Assembly: GCA_016716265.1 (NCBI GenBank)
Contig: JADJWQ010000006.1
Coordinates: 1,240,001-1,304,000, forward strand
Origin: Planctomycetota bacterium
GTDB taxonomy: Bacteria > Planctomycetota > UBA1135 > UBA2386
DNA length: 64,000 bases
Direction of reading: 5' to 3'
The translations under genes were made by a program, and so were the position numbers. The notes beneath the pieces are model-generated. The model ran no database searches. It was not told the DNA's origin and saw nothing but the letters and a program-made list of their open reading frames with translations. Shown here piece after piece: positions 1 to 9,582 of this stretch (the stretch's first letter is position 1; every line of letters begins with the position of its first letter).

Positions 1-485
1 TGCGTCTTCGCAATCGCCTCGGTGCGCGCGTCGATCGCACCGTAATGGATGAAGTAGTCCCGCACGCGCGACGCGGCGAGCGGGAGATTGTCGGGCGCCG
101 GGAGCAGCGTGTCGGTGACCGGCCCCCTGCCTTCCTCGTTGCGCGCCGACAGGCGCATGCGCACGCCGCGCGTCGCGCGGAAGCCGACGTCGGCCAACGA
201 GTCCCACGTGATGTCGACCTGGTTCCCCGCGGGCGGCGCCGGAATGCCGGTCAGCCGCCCCTCCACGGTCGCCGGTCGCCACGTGCGCCCGTCGTCCGTC
301 GAGATCTCGATGACGACGTCGACGATCGACTCGGGGTCGTCGACCACCGCGAGACGCAGCGGCACGACGCCGGCGATCGTCTGCGGGTAGGTGACGCTCT
401 GCACGGTCGCGGAGATCCGCGCCGGCGACGACGAGCCACACGCGGCGAGCAGCGCCGGGATCGAGACCAGGGCGAGTCGATACAT
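1..485 (-). CDS. Putative lipoprotein, 3' end outside the window
   Basis: The reading frame opens with ATG at 485 and runs off the left edge without a stop, giving 161 visible residues. The N-terminus is a short hydrophobic stretch ending in L-L-A-A-C-G (Cys16), a good lipobox, so the mature protein is probably a membrane-anchored lipoprotein. About residues 20-125 look like a single beta-sandwich module: alternating hydrophobic strands, a D-D-G-R-T-W turn, and S-A-R-N-E-E-G-R-G-P-V, as in Ig/fibronectin-like domains. I recognise no catalytic motif. No TANNNT box or clear ribosome-binding site precedes the start. Function unknown. I am confident that it is a gene because the frame is open, has a signal sequence and has normal composition, but not about its role. 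Confidence 0.7.
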   Translation of the reverse strand, partial: MYRLALVSIPALLAACGSSSPARISATVQSVTYPQTIAGVVPLRLAVVDDPESIVDVVIEISTDDGRTWRPATVEGRLTGIPAPPAGNQVDITWDSLADVGFRATRGVRMRLSARNEEGRGPVTDTLLPAPDNLPLAASRVRDYFIHYGAIDARTEAIAKT

Positions 486-696
486 GGGAACCCCGCTCGG
501 TGATCGGGCGTCGGGCCCGGGCCCGTGAGCCGCTCGCGGCAGCGCCGGTGTCAACGCGGGTTCGCGGGCGCGGCCGCGCAGCCGGTGCGGAGCCGGGAAC
601 GGGGAGCTCGGCCGTGGGATGGCGGCCACGGCTGCGGGCGGGTCGTGCGGACGACTCGCGAACGGGCCTGCTCCGCTCGGCGCGACGTATGCGCCG

Positions 697-3600
697 TCAG
701 CGCGCTTCGAGACGGAAGTCGGTGAACACGGCGTGCGTGTCCACGACGCGCAGCCCCACCCGGCCGCGGTCCCAGGTGGCATCCTCGGCGGCGAGCACCT
801 CGCGGCCGTCGAGGTGGGCGACGAAGCGCGGTCCGATCACGTCGACCCGCAAGCGGTGACGCTCGGTCGGATCGATGTCGACGCGGCCGCGCGCGAGCTC
901 GGTCCAGCTCGCCCCGTCCATCCGGCCGAAGACGAGGAGTCGCGTCGCCGGGATCACGCCGACGAAGTAGCCGCGCTGCGCGTCGTAGCCGAGCGCGGGG
1001 CCGGTGGTCCGGAACAGGATCCCCGCATCGCGCGAGTCGCCACCGCCCGGGAACGCGATGTCGACCTCGGCCGCGAAGTCCTGTGGAACGGCGACGTCGA
1101 GCACGACCTTCTCGCCGCAGCGGTAGCCGTTGACCGGAGCGTCGGGGCGGCGGCCGAGGTGCAGGCCGTCGTCGCGGAACGCGACGAGCTGGTGATGGGC
1201 GTAGGTCGACCACCGCGAGGCGTCGCCGGTGGACCGGAGCGACGACGTGAACGGCAGCTCGACCGGCGTGAAGCCCGGCTCCCCCGACGGCCGGCGGAGC
1301 GGCATGCCAGGAGCCACCGGACGCCCGAAGCGCGGGACGCCCTGTGGACCGATGTCCAGCGGCTGCACGAAGACCGCGCGCTCCCAGCCGGGCTCGCGAT
1401 CCCGCTTCGCGTGGAACACGTGCCAGAGCTCGGAGCCGTCCGGCGACCGCACGAAGCACGAGTGGCCGACGCCGAAGGTCCGGTCGGTGGAGCGGAAGAC
1501 CGGGCGGTCGTGCTTGCTCCAGGCGAGCGGGTCCAACGGGTCGCGCCCGGTCAGCTCGAGACGGCCGAGCCCGTAGGTCGGGAGCCAGGACGCGCCACAC
1601 GAGTACATCACGAAGGTGCGGCGCCCGGTCTGCAGCACCTGCGGCGCCTCGTGGAGTCCGCGACCGCGTCCCTGCCCCTCCGTGAACTCCCAGGCGTGGT
1701 CGTCGTTCGCGCAGATCCGCACGCGCGGCGTGACCAGCTCGGTCGGCGAGGTCATCCGCGCCGCATACAGGAACTGCCGGTCGCTCCCGGGCTCGTCCCA
1801 GCCCGACCAGATCGCGAAGCGCGACCCGTCCAGCTCCAGCACCGTCATGTCGATCGCCCAGATCGGCTCGCCGGGCCGGTCGCCGGTGTCGAGCGGTCCC
1901 CGGATCGTGTAATGCCCGAGCGGGTCCGCGCCGTCGGCTACCGCGACATACGCGAGGTGGTGCTCGTTGCGGCCGTCGGACGCGGCGAAGTAGACGTACC
2001 ACCGTCCGTCCAGGTGGTGTAGCTCGGGCGCCCACACCTGCCGGGAGCACGGGCCGTCGTCGGGCGCGGTCCAGACGACGTGCTTCTCGCCGAGCGACGT
2101 CAGCCGGTAGCTGGTGCGGATCGCGATGCCGCGGTCGCCCTCGGAGAAGCACCACAGGTATCGATCGGCGGTCGGGTCGCGAACCACCCAGGCGTCGGCA
2201 CCCTCGCCGATCGGAGCGACGAACTCGTCGTCCGGCAGCGGCGCGACGGGAATGGCACCCACGCCCGGATCCGGCCGGAATGCCGGGTCGCCGGCGTCGC
2301 GGGGCAGCCCGGCATCCCAGGCGAGCAGAGCCGCCCGAAGGCGCGCGGTGACGTCGGGGTGCTCGGCCGCCAGGTCGCGGGACTCGCCCGGATCGGTCTG
2401 CAGATCGAAGAGCCGGGTCGCGCTGCCGTCGTAGTTGGTCAGCAGCTTGAAGCGGCCATCGCGCACCGCGAGGTCGGGGTTGTCGCCCATCCCGGAGCGC
2501 GGATCGTCACCCGGCCGGTCGGGCGGCCGGCGGAAGAACAGCGGCGCCCGGCGGCCGCCCCGGCTCCTGCCGAGCAGCGTGTCCGACACGTCCTCGCCGT
2601 CCAGCTCGTGGCCGGCGGGGAGCACGGCATCGGTCAGCGCATACAGCGAGCGGTTCAGATCGATCGCGCTGAAGACGCTCGTCCCGTCGACGGTGCCGGC
2701 CACACCGTCGGCCAGCAGCCCGGGCCCCCAGACGATCAGCGGCGAGCGGAGTCCGCCTTCGTAGAGCCAGCTCTTCCCACCACGCAACGGCTCACTCGTA
2801 CCGGCGCCCGGCTCGGGGCCATTGTCGGAGCACAGCAGCACCAGCGTGTGGTCGCGCAGCTCCACGTCGTCGCGCAATCGATCGAACAGCACGCCGAGCT
2901 GCTCGTCCATCGTGTCGAGGACGCCGAGATAGCGCGCTCGCGCATCGTCACCCCACCGGTCGAGCGGCGGAAAGAACGGCGAGTGGACGTCGTCCGGCCA
3001 GAGGTTCAGGTAGAAGGGTTGACCATTGGCCCGTGCGGCGTCGATGAACTCGAGCGCCGCCGCCACGAAGCCGGCCGTGATCTCCGAGCGCTGCATCCAG
3101 GTGACCGGCCCGCCGAGGAGCTCGGCCTGCTCCCAGATCCGGCCCGGCTCGCTCGAGTCGGGCGTCAGGGTGAGCGGCAGGAGCTTCGGGCCCATGCCCT
3201 CGAAGTTCGTCAGGCTCACGTCGAAGCCGTAGCTCGAGATCGCCGGCGCGTCCGCGACGTCACGCTGGCCGCCCATGTGCCATTTGCCGAAGTGGCCGGT
3301 CGCGTAGCCGGCCTCGTGCAACGCGCGGGGGAGCAACGGAGCTGCGGGATCGAGCCACTGCGCCATTCCACGACGCACGTTGCTCCGCCGATTCTCGAGG
3401 AACGACGAGATGCGCCAGCGTTGCGGGTACTGGCCGGTCGTCAATGCGACCCGGGACGGTGAGCAGATCGGGGAGTTGACGTAGAACTGCGTGAAGCGAA
3501 GCCCTTCGGTCGCGAGTCGATCGATGTTCTCGGTACGGACCGCGCTGCCGCCGAACGCCGACAGGTCCGACCAACCCAGGTCGTCGACGAACACCGTCAC

Positions 3601-4968
3601 GATGTTGGGCGCGTCCGGTCGCGCTCGACGGGTCGGCGTCCCGTGGACGGCACGCCGGTCGCCGGTCCCGTCCATCCAGCGCTCGACCGTCTCGCGCAGG
3701 TGCCCGAGCCGCTCGGCGTGGCCGGGTTCACCGGCGAGGTTCGACAGCTCCCACGGGTCGCCCGCGAGGTCGTAGAGCTCCTCCTCGGGCCGCACCTGAT
3801 AGCGCCGGACGATCTCGCGGGCGGCCTCCGAGTCGACGGCCGACTCGACCCAGCTGCTCCAGTAGCCGCTGTCGCCGGTGTTCCTCGTGACGTGGCTCGT
3901 GTAGCGGAAGTCCGGCCTCAGGTTGTGGACGTACTTCCACCCGTCGGCGGTGCGCGCGGCACGGATCGGGAACACGTTGAAGCTGCCGTCACCGCTGTGC
4001 GTGGTGAGGATCACGTCCCGGTGCTCGCGCGAGCGGCCGTCGAGGACCGGCAGGAACGACCGGCCGTCGATCCCCGCCGGTGCCTTCCCGCCGGCGATCT
4101 CGACCAACGTCGGCAGGATGTCGATCCACGACACCATCGCCGCCGTGCGGACGCCGGCGGCGACGTGGCCGGGCCACGACACGATCAGCGGCGTGCGGAT
4201 GCCGTCCTCGTAGAGGTTCCACTTGCCGAACGGCCACTGCGCGCCGTGGTCGCTCGTGTGCACGAAGCAGACGTCGTCGCCGAGCTTGTCGCGCGCGAGG
4301 TCGTAGACCTGGCCGAGCTCGCGGTCCATCGTGCGCACGGCGGCGAGGTAGCGGGCCCGCCACGCGCGCGTCGTCGGGTTGTCGACGTGGTTCGGCGGCA
4401 CCCGGAACGCGTCGGGATCGATCCCGTCCGTCTCCGTCGGCCACGGGACGTGGGGCCAGTTGGTGCCGACGAACAGGCAGAGCGGCCGATCGCTGTCGCG
4501 GGCCGCGAGCCACCTCAGCGCCGCCGGGATCGCGACGTCCTCGTGGTAGCCGTAGTGGCGCGCGAGGTCGAAGCCGTAGTCGGCGGTCTGCGCGTAGTGG
4601 CCGACCTTGCCGAACGACACCACCTCGTAGCCGAGCGCCTGCAGGAACGACGGCAGCTTGCGCAGCTCGGCCCGCGGCCGCGAGTGGTTCGGCTCCGCCC
4701 CGTTGCTCGCCGGATACGAGCCGGTCAGCAGGGCCGCCCGACTCGGCGCGCAGGACGGCGACGCCACGAACGCGGAATCGAAGGTCATCCCCGCGGCCGC
4801 GAGGCGGGCCATGTTCGGCGTGTCGATCTCGGTCGAGCCGTAGACCGTCGAGTCGCGCCAGGTGTGGTCGTCGGACAGGAAGACGACGATGTTCGCCTGG
4901 GCGGAGGCGCCGGACAGCATGAGCGCGGCGGCGACGAGGAGCCCGATCGGGCTGCGGAGGTCCAACAC
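697..4968 (-). CDS. Four-part secreted enzyme: sulfatase-sulfatase-GH43-like-DUF1080-like
   Basis: 1423 residues from a GTG start, with a signal peptide at about 1-24. Residues 26-445 form an S1 sulfatase: metal-site L-S-D-D-H, formylglycine site C73-A-P-S-R, and a later S-D-H-G. Residues about 452-895 form a second complete sulfatase: V-D-D-L-G-W, C502-S-P-S-R, and C-S-D-N-G. Both cysteines fit the C-x-P-S-R signature that a formylglycine-generating enzyme converts. About 905-1210 resemble a five-bladed GH43-type propeller (W979-A-P-E-L-H). About 1215-1423 are a jelly-roll like DUF1080/3-keto-disaccharide hydrolase domains. The likely role is desulfation and cleavage of a sulfated polysaccharide outside the cytoplasm; the substrate cannot be read. 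Each sulfatase alone is of usual length, so this is a true multi-domain fusion in one uninterrupted frame. Confidence 0.9.
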   Translation of the reverse strand: MLDLRSPIGLLVAAALMLSGASAQANIVVFLSDDHTWRDSTVYGSTEIDTPNMARLAAAGMTFDSAFVASPSCAPSRAALLTGSYPASNGAEPNHSRPRAELRKLPSFLQALGYEVVSFGKVGHYAQTADYGFDLARHYGYHEDVAIPAALRWLAARDSDRPLCLFVGTNWPHVPWPTETDGIDPDAFRVPPNHVDNPTTRAWRARYLAAVRTMDRELGQVYDLARDKLGDDVCFVHTSDHGAQWPFGKWNLYEDGIRTPLIVSWPGHVAAGVRTAAMVSWIDILPTLVEIAGGKAPAGIDGRSFLPVLDGRSREHRDVILTTHSGDGSFNVFPIRAARTADGWKYVHNLRPDFRYTSHVTRNTGDSGYWSSWVESAVDSEAAREIVRRYQVRPEEELYDLAGDPWELSNLAGEPGHAERLGHLRETVERWMDGTGDRRAVHGTPTRRARPDAPNIVTVFVDDLGWSDLSAFGGSAVRTENIDRLATEGLRFTQFYVNSPICSPSRVALTTGQYPQRWRISSFLENRRSNVRRGMAQWLDPAAPLLPRALHEAGYATGHFGKWHMGGQRDVADAPAISSYGFDVSLTNFEGMGPKLLPLTLTPDSSEPGRIWEQAELLGGPVTWMQRSEITAGFVAAALEFIDAARANGQPFYLNLWPDDVHSPFFPPLDRWGDDARARYLGVLDTMDEQLGVLFDRLRDDVELRDHTLVLLCSDNGPEPGAGTSEPLRGGKSWLYEGGLRSPLIVWGPGLLADGVAGTVDGTSVFSAIDLNRSLYALTDAVLPAGHELDGEDVSDTLLGRSRGGRRAPLFFRRPPDRPGDDPRSGMGDNPDLAVRDGRFKLLTNYDGSATRLFDLQTDPGESRDLAAEHPDVTARLRAALLAWDAGLPRDAGDPAFRPDPGVGAIPVAPLPDDEFVAPIGEGADAWVVRDPTADRYLWCFSEGDRGIAIRTSYRLTSLGEKHVVWTAPDDGPCSRQVWAPELHHLDGRWYVYFAASDGRNEHHLAYVAVADGADPLGHYTIRGPLDTGDRPGEPIWAIDMTVLELDGSRFAIWSGWDEPGSDRQFLYAARMTSPTELVTPRVRICANDDHAWEFTEGQGRGRGLHEAPQVLQTGRRTFVMYSCGASWLPTYGLGRLELTGRDPLDPLAWSKHDRPVFRSTDRTFGVGHSCFVRSPDGSELWHVFHAKRDREPGWERAVFVQPLDIGPQGVPRFGRPVAPGMPLRRPSGEPGFTPVELPFTSSLRSTGDASRWSTYAHHQLVAFRDDGLHLGRRPDAPVNGYRCGEKVVLDVAVPQDFAAEVDIAFPGGGDSRDAGILFRTTGPALGYDAQRGYFVGVIPATRLLVFGRMDGASWTELARGRVDIDPTERHRLRVDVIGPRFVAHLDGREVLAAEDATWDRGRVGLRVVDTHAVFTDFRLEAR

Positions 4969-5371
4969 GATGGCGGAGAGTGTCGCATCCCCGCTCCGCC
5001 GATTCCCAGCCGCTCACATTGACGAAGTCGCGACCACCACGGAATCCGACGACCCGCCATGGCGCGTCTGCCCCGGGCACCTCGTTCCGCAACCCGGTCG
5101 TGCAACCACCGCCGGGTGCAGCCGATTCGCCCGCATCGGCCACCGCAGCCTGGTGACGGCGAGCGCAACGCGCATGCCCGCGCGGATCGGCGGGAGCTCG
5201 CGAGCGACGGTCGAGCACGGCCCGCGACCGATGAGCGGCGGTCGCGTCGCTCGGCCGTGGCCCGCGCACCCGCGCGGGGATGACGCAGGATCCCGTCGCG
5301 GACGCATGCCGACGTCCACGCGATGCCATACCGTGGCCCTGACCCGTGTCCCGACCCGGTCCGCGACTCCG
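4969..5371. other. Divergent intergenic region, 403 bp
   Basis: This lies between the sulfatase fusion (leftward) and the zincin (rightward) and must carry both promoters. Every frame here has arginine/proline-rich, low-complexity translation typical of non-coding GC-rich DNA. I see no convincing -10/-35 pair, hairpin or RNA gene. Confidence 0.5.
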
Positions 5372-6295
5372 ATGCACGCCACGCTGACGGCCCTCGCGCT
5401 CTCCCTCCTCACCACACCCTCCGCCCGCGGCCAGTCGCCGGGCGCCGTCGACGCTCCCGCACCACCCGCCGACCGGCTGGTGACGAGCTACGCGGCGCTC
5501 TCCATCTCGGCTCCCCCGGCATCACTCGCGCTCGACCCGTTCTACCGGAAGTACACCGACGCCCTCGGCATCCCGATCGTGTCCTCCGAGAAGGTCCCCG
5601 ACGACGCGCTGCTCGTCGCGCGCGACATCGTGAACGCGATGCTCGCGGGCCGCCCGGACGTGCGCGGTGCGATGGTCGAGCGCGGCTACCGCGTCGCCGT
5701 CATGGCGCAGAGCGAGATGCAGACCGATCTGCCCGAGCACCGCGACATGAGGAAGCCTGCGCGCGACGACCCGCGCCTGACGCCGGACGAGCGAGCGCGC
5801 TACGACGAGCCCGGGGGCATCGGCGGGATGACCGACCGCGACTATTGGAACGCGCGCGCCCGCGGGATGGGCGGCCGCCTGACGTCGTGCGCGGAGGAGA
5901 ACCTGCTCGGCTACCCGGGCACGCGCTACTTCGGCGAGCACATCCTCGTGCACGAGTTCAGCCACGCGATCATGAGTGCCCTGCAGCACGTCGATCCGGA
6001 GCTGCATCGACAGATCCTCGACGCGTATCGCGATGCGATGGAGGCGGGTCGGTTCGCAGGCCACTACGCCGCCGTCACCGCCGCCGAGTATTGGGCGGAG
6101 GGGACGCAGTGGTGGTTCGGGTCCAACTACGCGTGGCGCGACGGCGACGTCCGACTGCGGTCGGCGGAGGACCTGGCAGCGTACGATCCGAGGCTGTTCG
6201 AGCAGCTCGGCCGCGTCTACGTCGGCCACCGGATCCCCGCGGACGTCTACCACGGACGCGACCTCCGCCCGGGACGTCCGCGCGGGCGACGGTGA
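5372..6295 (+). CDS. Secreted zincin-like metallopeptidase
   Basis: 307 residues if translation starts at ATG 5372, which gives a signal peptide (residues about 1-20, ending A-R-G-Q). The frame stays open upstream, but that part is low-complexity and unlikely to be coding. H194-E-F-S-H198 is a clear H-E-x-x-H zinc site, and A-A-E-Y-W-A-E-G at 237-244 supplies a plausible third ligand (E239), the layout of gluzincin-type peptidases. W-W-F after it is also usual in this group. Expected to be exported and to bind zinc; substrate unknown. It is transcribed divergently from the sulfatase fusion, and the next gene converges on it. The 3' end runs into a 21-bp tandem repeat. Family assignment rests on the motif spacing only. 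Confidence 0.8.
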   Translation: MHATLTALALSLLTTPSARGQSPGAVDAPAPPADRLVTSYAALSISAPPASLALDPFYRKYTDALGIPIVSSEKVPDDALLVARDIVNAMLAGRPDVRGAMVERGYRVAVMAQSEMQTDLPEHRDMRKPARDDPRLTPDERARYDEPGGIGGMTDRDYWNARARGMGGRLTSCAEENLLGYPGTRYFGEHILVHEFSHAIMSALQHVDPELHRQILDAYRDAMEAGRFAGHYAAVTAAEYWAEGTQWWFGSNYAWRDGDVRLRSAEDLAAYDPRLFEQLGRVYVGHRIPADVYHGRDLRPGRPRGRR

Positions 6296-6340
6296 GCCTG
6301 GCGGGGGTGACGGTGAGCCTGGCGGGGATGACGGTGAGCA
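6288..6340. repeat. 21-bp tandem repeat at the zincin stop codon
   Basis: Two near-identical 21-bp units (6288-6308 and 6309-6329, one mismatch) plus an 11-bp partial third copy (6330-6340). Unit one contains the stop codon of the zincin gene, and the array fills most of the gap to the convergent phosphatase gene. The length is a multiple of three, so it could have grown by slippage from the 3' end of the coding frame. Confidence 0.8.
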
Positions 6341-6361
6341 CCGCGAGGGCGACGCCGCACC

Positions 6362-7942
6362 TCAGCGCAGCGCGGACCGCCGGAGCTCCAGCGAGTGCAC
6401 GACCTCGCCGTCGATCGTGACCACGTCGTAGCGGACGGTCGGATCGTCGCCCGTCGTGTCGAACGTCACCTCGCCGAACGACTGCGTGTCGTTGTAGGAG
6501 AACAGCGCGGCCTTCATCTCGGGGTGCACGTGCTGGTTGGTCAGCCGCGACGAACTGAACTCGTACAGCGGGTAGGCGCCGTCGCGGTCGATCCGCCACG
6601 CGTCCGAACGGTGACGGTCGGCGGAGAGCAGGACCACGCCCTCGATCCGCTCGCGGGCCAGGAACCCGAAGATCTCGTCGCGCTCGGCGCGGAAGCCGTT
6701 CCACGTGTCCTTGCTGTCACCCTTGGTCCGGTAGTCCCACGGCACCGGCGACGCGATCACCTTGAAGGTCGCATCCGACGCGGCGAGCTCGCGCAGGAGC
6801 CAGCGCTTCTGCACCGGGCCGAGCATCGTCGGCGCATCCCCCCTGGGATCGGTCCGCCAGGCGCGGCCGTCCAGCAGGAAGAAGTCGACGTCGCCGATGG
6901 TCAGCCGGTGCCAGCAACCCGGCTCGCCGGTGCCACCGCCGTAGCCCGGATCCGGCCAATTGCGCCGGAACACGTCGAAGACCGCCGGCTTCCAGGGCGG
7001 CGTGTCGCGCGTCGCGCCGCCGATGCAGTCGTTGGTGCCGAAGTCGTGGTCGTCCCAGATCGCATGCACCGGAACGTCGGCGACCAGCGCGCGCCACTCG
7101 GGTCGCGACTGGCGCCGGTAGTAGGTGTAGCGCTGCATCGCCGGTCGCGTCGGGTCGTCGATGTAGACGTTGTCGCCGAGCAGCAGCAGCGCGGTCGGCT
7201 GTCGCGCGGCGATCGTCGTCCAGACGCGCTCGTGGGACGGCACGTAGCCGGCGCCGCCGCCGAACACGATCCGGAACCGCGCCGCGGTGCCGGGTGCCGG
7301 CGCGGTACGGAACCGGCCGCGGCCGACGACCTCGCCGCCGATCCGCAGCGCGTAGCGGTACGCCGTGTCGGGCTCCAGGCCGTCGACGTCGAACGTCGCG
7401 GTGCGGTCGTCGCCGGCCGCGCCGGTCCGCTCGTCCGTGCGGGTGGCCGCGTCGTCGGCGTCGCGGCCGACCTCGAGGCGCACGGTCGCCGGCGTGCGGG
7501 TCCGAACCCAGATCCGGACCCGGTCGGCGCCGAGTGCACCGAGCGTCGGACCGTGCACCAGCGGCGAGCCGCGGGCCACCAGCGCCCGGAACCGCGGATC
7601 GTCGGCGACCGGCGCGAACCACTCGATCGGACCCGCGGCGAAACGCTCGGGCGGCAGACCGCTCACGACAGCACGCTCGGCAGCCTCCGCCGCGGCGGCG
7701 GCATCGCCGGCCGCCGCGTGCACTGCGCCGATCGCGAACCAGGTCTCGGGGTCGTCGGGTTCTTCTGCTGCCAGCGCGCGCAGCTGCTGCAGCGCACCGG
7801 CGGCGTCGCCGTCGACCAGCCGGCGCAGCGCGCGCTGATGGAGGCGCTTGTACTGGTCCTGCTCCTGGGCGCGGGGCGTGCCCGGGAGCGCGAGCAGGTG
7901 AACGGCCGCGAGCGCAAGGGCGACTGCGAGGTTGACGTGCAC
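6362..7942 (-). CDS. PhoD-like metallophosphatase with TPR-like N-terminus
   Basis: 526 residues from a GTG start, with signal peptide at about 1-25. Residues 30-95 are alanine-rich paired helices resembling TPRs. Residues 128-215 form a beta-sandwich like the PhoD N-terminal domain, followed by the catalytic phosphoesterase part: L-L-G-D-N-V-Y-I-D at about 254-262, W-D-D-H-D-F-G-T-N-D at 296-305, and L-S-A-D-R-H-R-S-D near 455. These are the metal-binding blocks of PhoD-type alkaline phosphatases/phosphodiesterases. It probably releases phosphate from esters outside the cytoplasm. The gene converges on the zincin gene with only about 66 bp between. A TAGAGT box lies 6 nt before the GTG and there is no ribosome-binding site, so a leaderless message is likely. 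An added TPR-like N-terminus is unusual for PhoD. Confidence 0.88.
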   Translation of the reverse strand: MHVNLAVALALAAVHLLALPGTPRAQEQDQYKRLHQRALRRLVDGDAAGALQQLRALAAEEPDDPETWFAIGAVHAAAGDAAAAAEAAERAVVSGLPPERFAAGPIEWFAPVADDPRFRALVARGSPLVHGPTLGALGADRVRIWVRTRTPATVRLEVGRDADDAATRTDERTGAAGDDRTATFDVDGLEPDTAYRYALRIGGEVVGRGRFRTAPAPGTAARFRIVFGGGAGYVPSHERVWTTIAARQPTALLLLGDNVYIDDPTRPAMQRYTYYRRQSRPEWRALVADVPVHAIWDDHDFGTNDCIGGATRDTPPWKPAVFDVFRRNWPDPGYGGGTGEPGCWHRLTIGDVDFFLLDGRAWRTDPRGDAPTMLGPVQKRWLLRELAASDATFKVIASPVPWDYRTKGDSKDTWNGFRAERDEIFGFLARERIEGVVLLSADRHRSDAWRIDRDGAYPLYEFSSSRLTNQHVHPEMKAALFSYNDTQSFGEVTFDTTGDDPTVRYDVVTIDGEVVHSLELRRSALR

Positions 7943-7948
7943 GCGCCG

Positions 7949-7954
7949 ACTCTA
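7949..7954 (-). promoter_or_regulatory. Candidate leaderless -10 box (TAGAGT) of the PhoD-like gene
   Basis: TAGAGT read on the minus strand, followed by exactly 6 nt and then the GTG start. It matches the TANNNT-N6-start arrangement seen at several other genes of this window. No -35 element is recognisable. Confidence 0.5.
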
Positions 7955-8075
7955 CCCTGCGGTCGCGAGACTCCGTCGGCGGAGTGCGGGTCCCGCGGCC
8001 GGGCGCGATCCGTCGCGGTCCGAGGGGGCCCGCGGCGATCCGCACCCGGGCCGTATCAGCGACGCACCGCGCGGC

Positions 8076-9371
8076 TCACTGCACGGTGACGTCGAGTGCG
8101 TCGCTCGCGATCAGCGGACCGCATGGAGCGGCGATCGGCCATGGGAACTGGAAGCCGGCCTGGACGCCCTGCGGCATGGAGGCCGCGATCGGCAGCGCGA
8201 ACACGGTGAGGCCGAGCCCGTCGGAGAGCACGGTCGCTCCGACGATCGGTTGCACGAGGATGTCCGCACCGAGCACCGGTCCGAACGGAGTCGGCAGGCC
8301 GACGAGCATCGCCCCGTAGGCATTCGGCGGCGCCCCTGAGCACGACAGCGCGAACCGTGTGCTGCCAGGGAACGGCTGGCGGACGCAGGCGGCGTACGGT
8401 CCGTGCCAGCAGCCGGGTGACGAGGCGCCGTCGCGATCGACGCCGAACGGCAGCATGGCGAGCCGGCCGAGGAAGATGTCGTAGGTGCCACCCCGGAACG
8501 TCGGATCGAGCGCGTCGGGACGTCGTCGGGAAGTCGGTCGAGAACGTCGGGTCCGAGATGACCGCCGCGCCGAGCTCGCCGACGACGACGTCGTTGGCGC
8601 GCTCACGGCCCGTCGCTCCACCGACGTAGCCCGAGGAGACGAGGACCTCGGCACCGCTGCGGCTCGGGTCGGGTCGGCTGACGAAGACGTCGTATTCACC
8701 TCCGGCGAACGTCGTCTGCGCGGCCCCGGTCGTGGTCGGCAGCAGGTCCTGCGGCGCGTCGCCGATCGTCATCCGTCCGGTTGCCTCGACGTCGAGTCCA
8801 TTGATGCCCTCCTCCAGCGGACCGCCGAACAGTCGCGAGCCCCGAGCTCCAGACTCACGCCCGGGTACAGGTCATCGAAGCGCAGCAGCCCGAACGGGAC
8901 CACGTCACGGACGTGGCGATCGGACGGCCCGGCGAAATGGTGCATGCGCGCAGCATGGGGCGGTTGGCACGCGACCTCGCCGAGCGCCGGGGCGCCGACG
9001 AAGGTCAGGTCGACGACCACCGCGCGACCGGGCGGTGAGGGTGTGCGGGTCCGGTCGGACCGATCGAAACCGGGATGCGTCGCGGTGGGATCGACCACGA
9101 GCACACGCGTCGTCGATCCGGACTCGGTGATCCGGGTCGTGAGGCCGTCGGGTCGAACGGCGACGCGGACCTGCGCGTCCCACTGCCCCGGATCGGGAAC
9201 GAACGCCAGGTGGTCCTGCAGCGGCGAGTGTCCGCGCGCGCCGATGCCGAGCGCCGCGGCGGCGATGCATGCGCCGGCCGCGGTCGTCAGCGGGTCCAGC
9301 TTGCTCCGTTCGCGAGTGAGGTTCGGAGCGAAGCAGAACGCCGAGCGATCCGTCCCCACGGGAGCGCGCAC
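8076..9371 (-). pseudogene. Decayed SBBP (beta-propeller) repeat protein
   Basis: Three reading-frame pieces together spell one protein. From about 9371 to 8845: an N-terminal region with F-V-P-D-P-G-Q-W-D and D-V-Y/L-Y-P-G-V-x-L-E-L, typical of the domain before SBBP repeats. From about 8845 to 8525, another frame carries a repeat (F-G-G-P-L-E-E-G-I-N-G-L-D, then G-G-E-Y-D-V-F-V-S-R and S-T-D-F-P-T-T). From about 8522 to 8076, a third frame resumes P-D-A-L-D-P-T-F-R-G-G-T-Y-D and ends in the C-terminal beta domain common in this window. Removing one T near 8523 restores the second join. The first join also lacks the middle of the N-terminal domain, so it is a deletion as well as a frameshift. 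The intact relatives are exported surface propellers. Confidence 0.75.
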
Positions 9372-9582
9372 GGCAGGCGCCGCGCTCCCGCTTCGCGGCG
9401 ATCCTGGCTACCGGACCGCGCATCGTTCGCCGTACGCGATCGGACGCCCACGCCCCCGCGGAACCTCACCTGCAGGACGACCCGATGCGGGAACTCGTCA
9501 GGGTCGCGCGATCCCCGCACGGATCCCGGACGCGGAGCGCACGATACGCCGGTCTCGTGGCCACGGGCTCCAACGGTGATCG

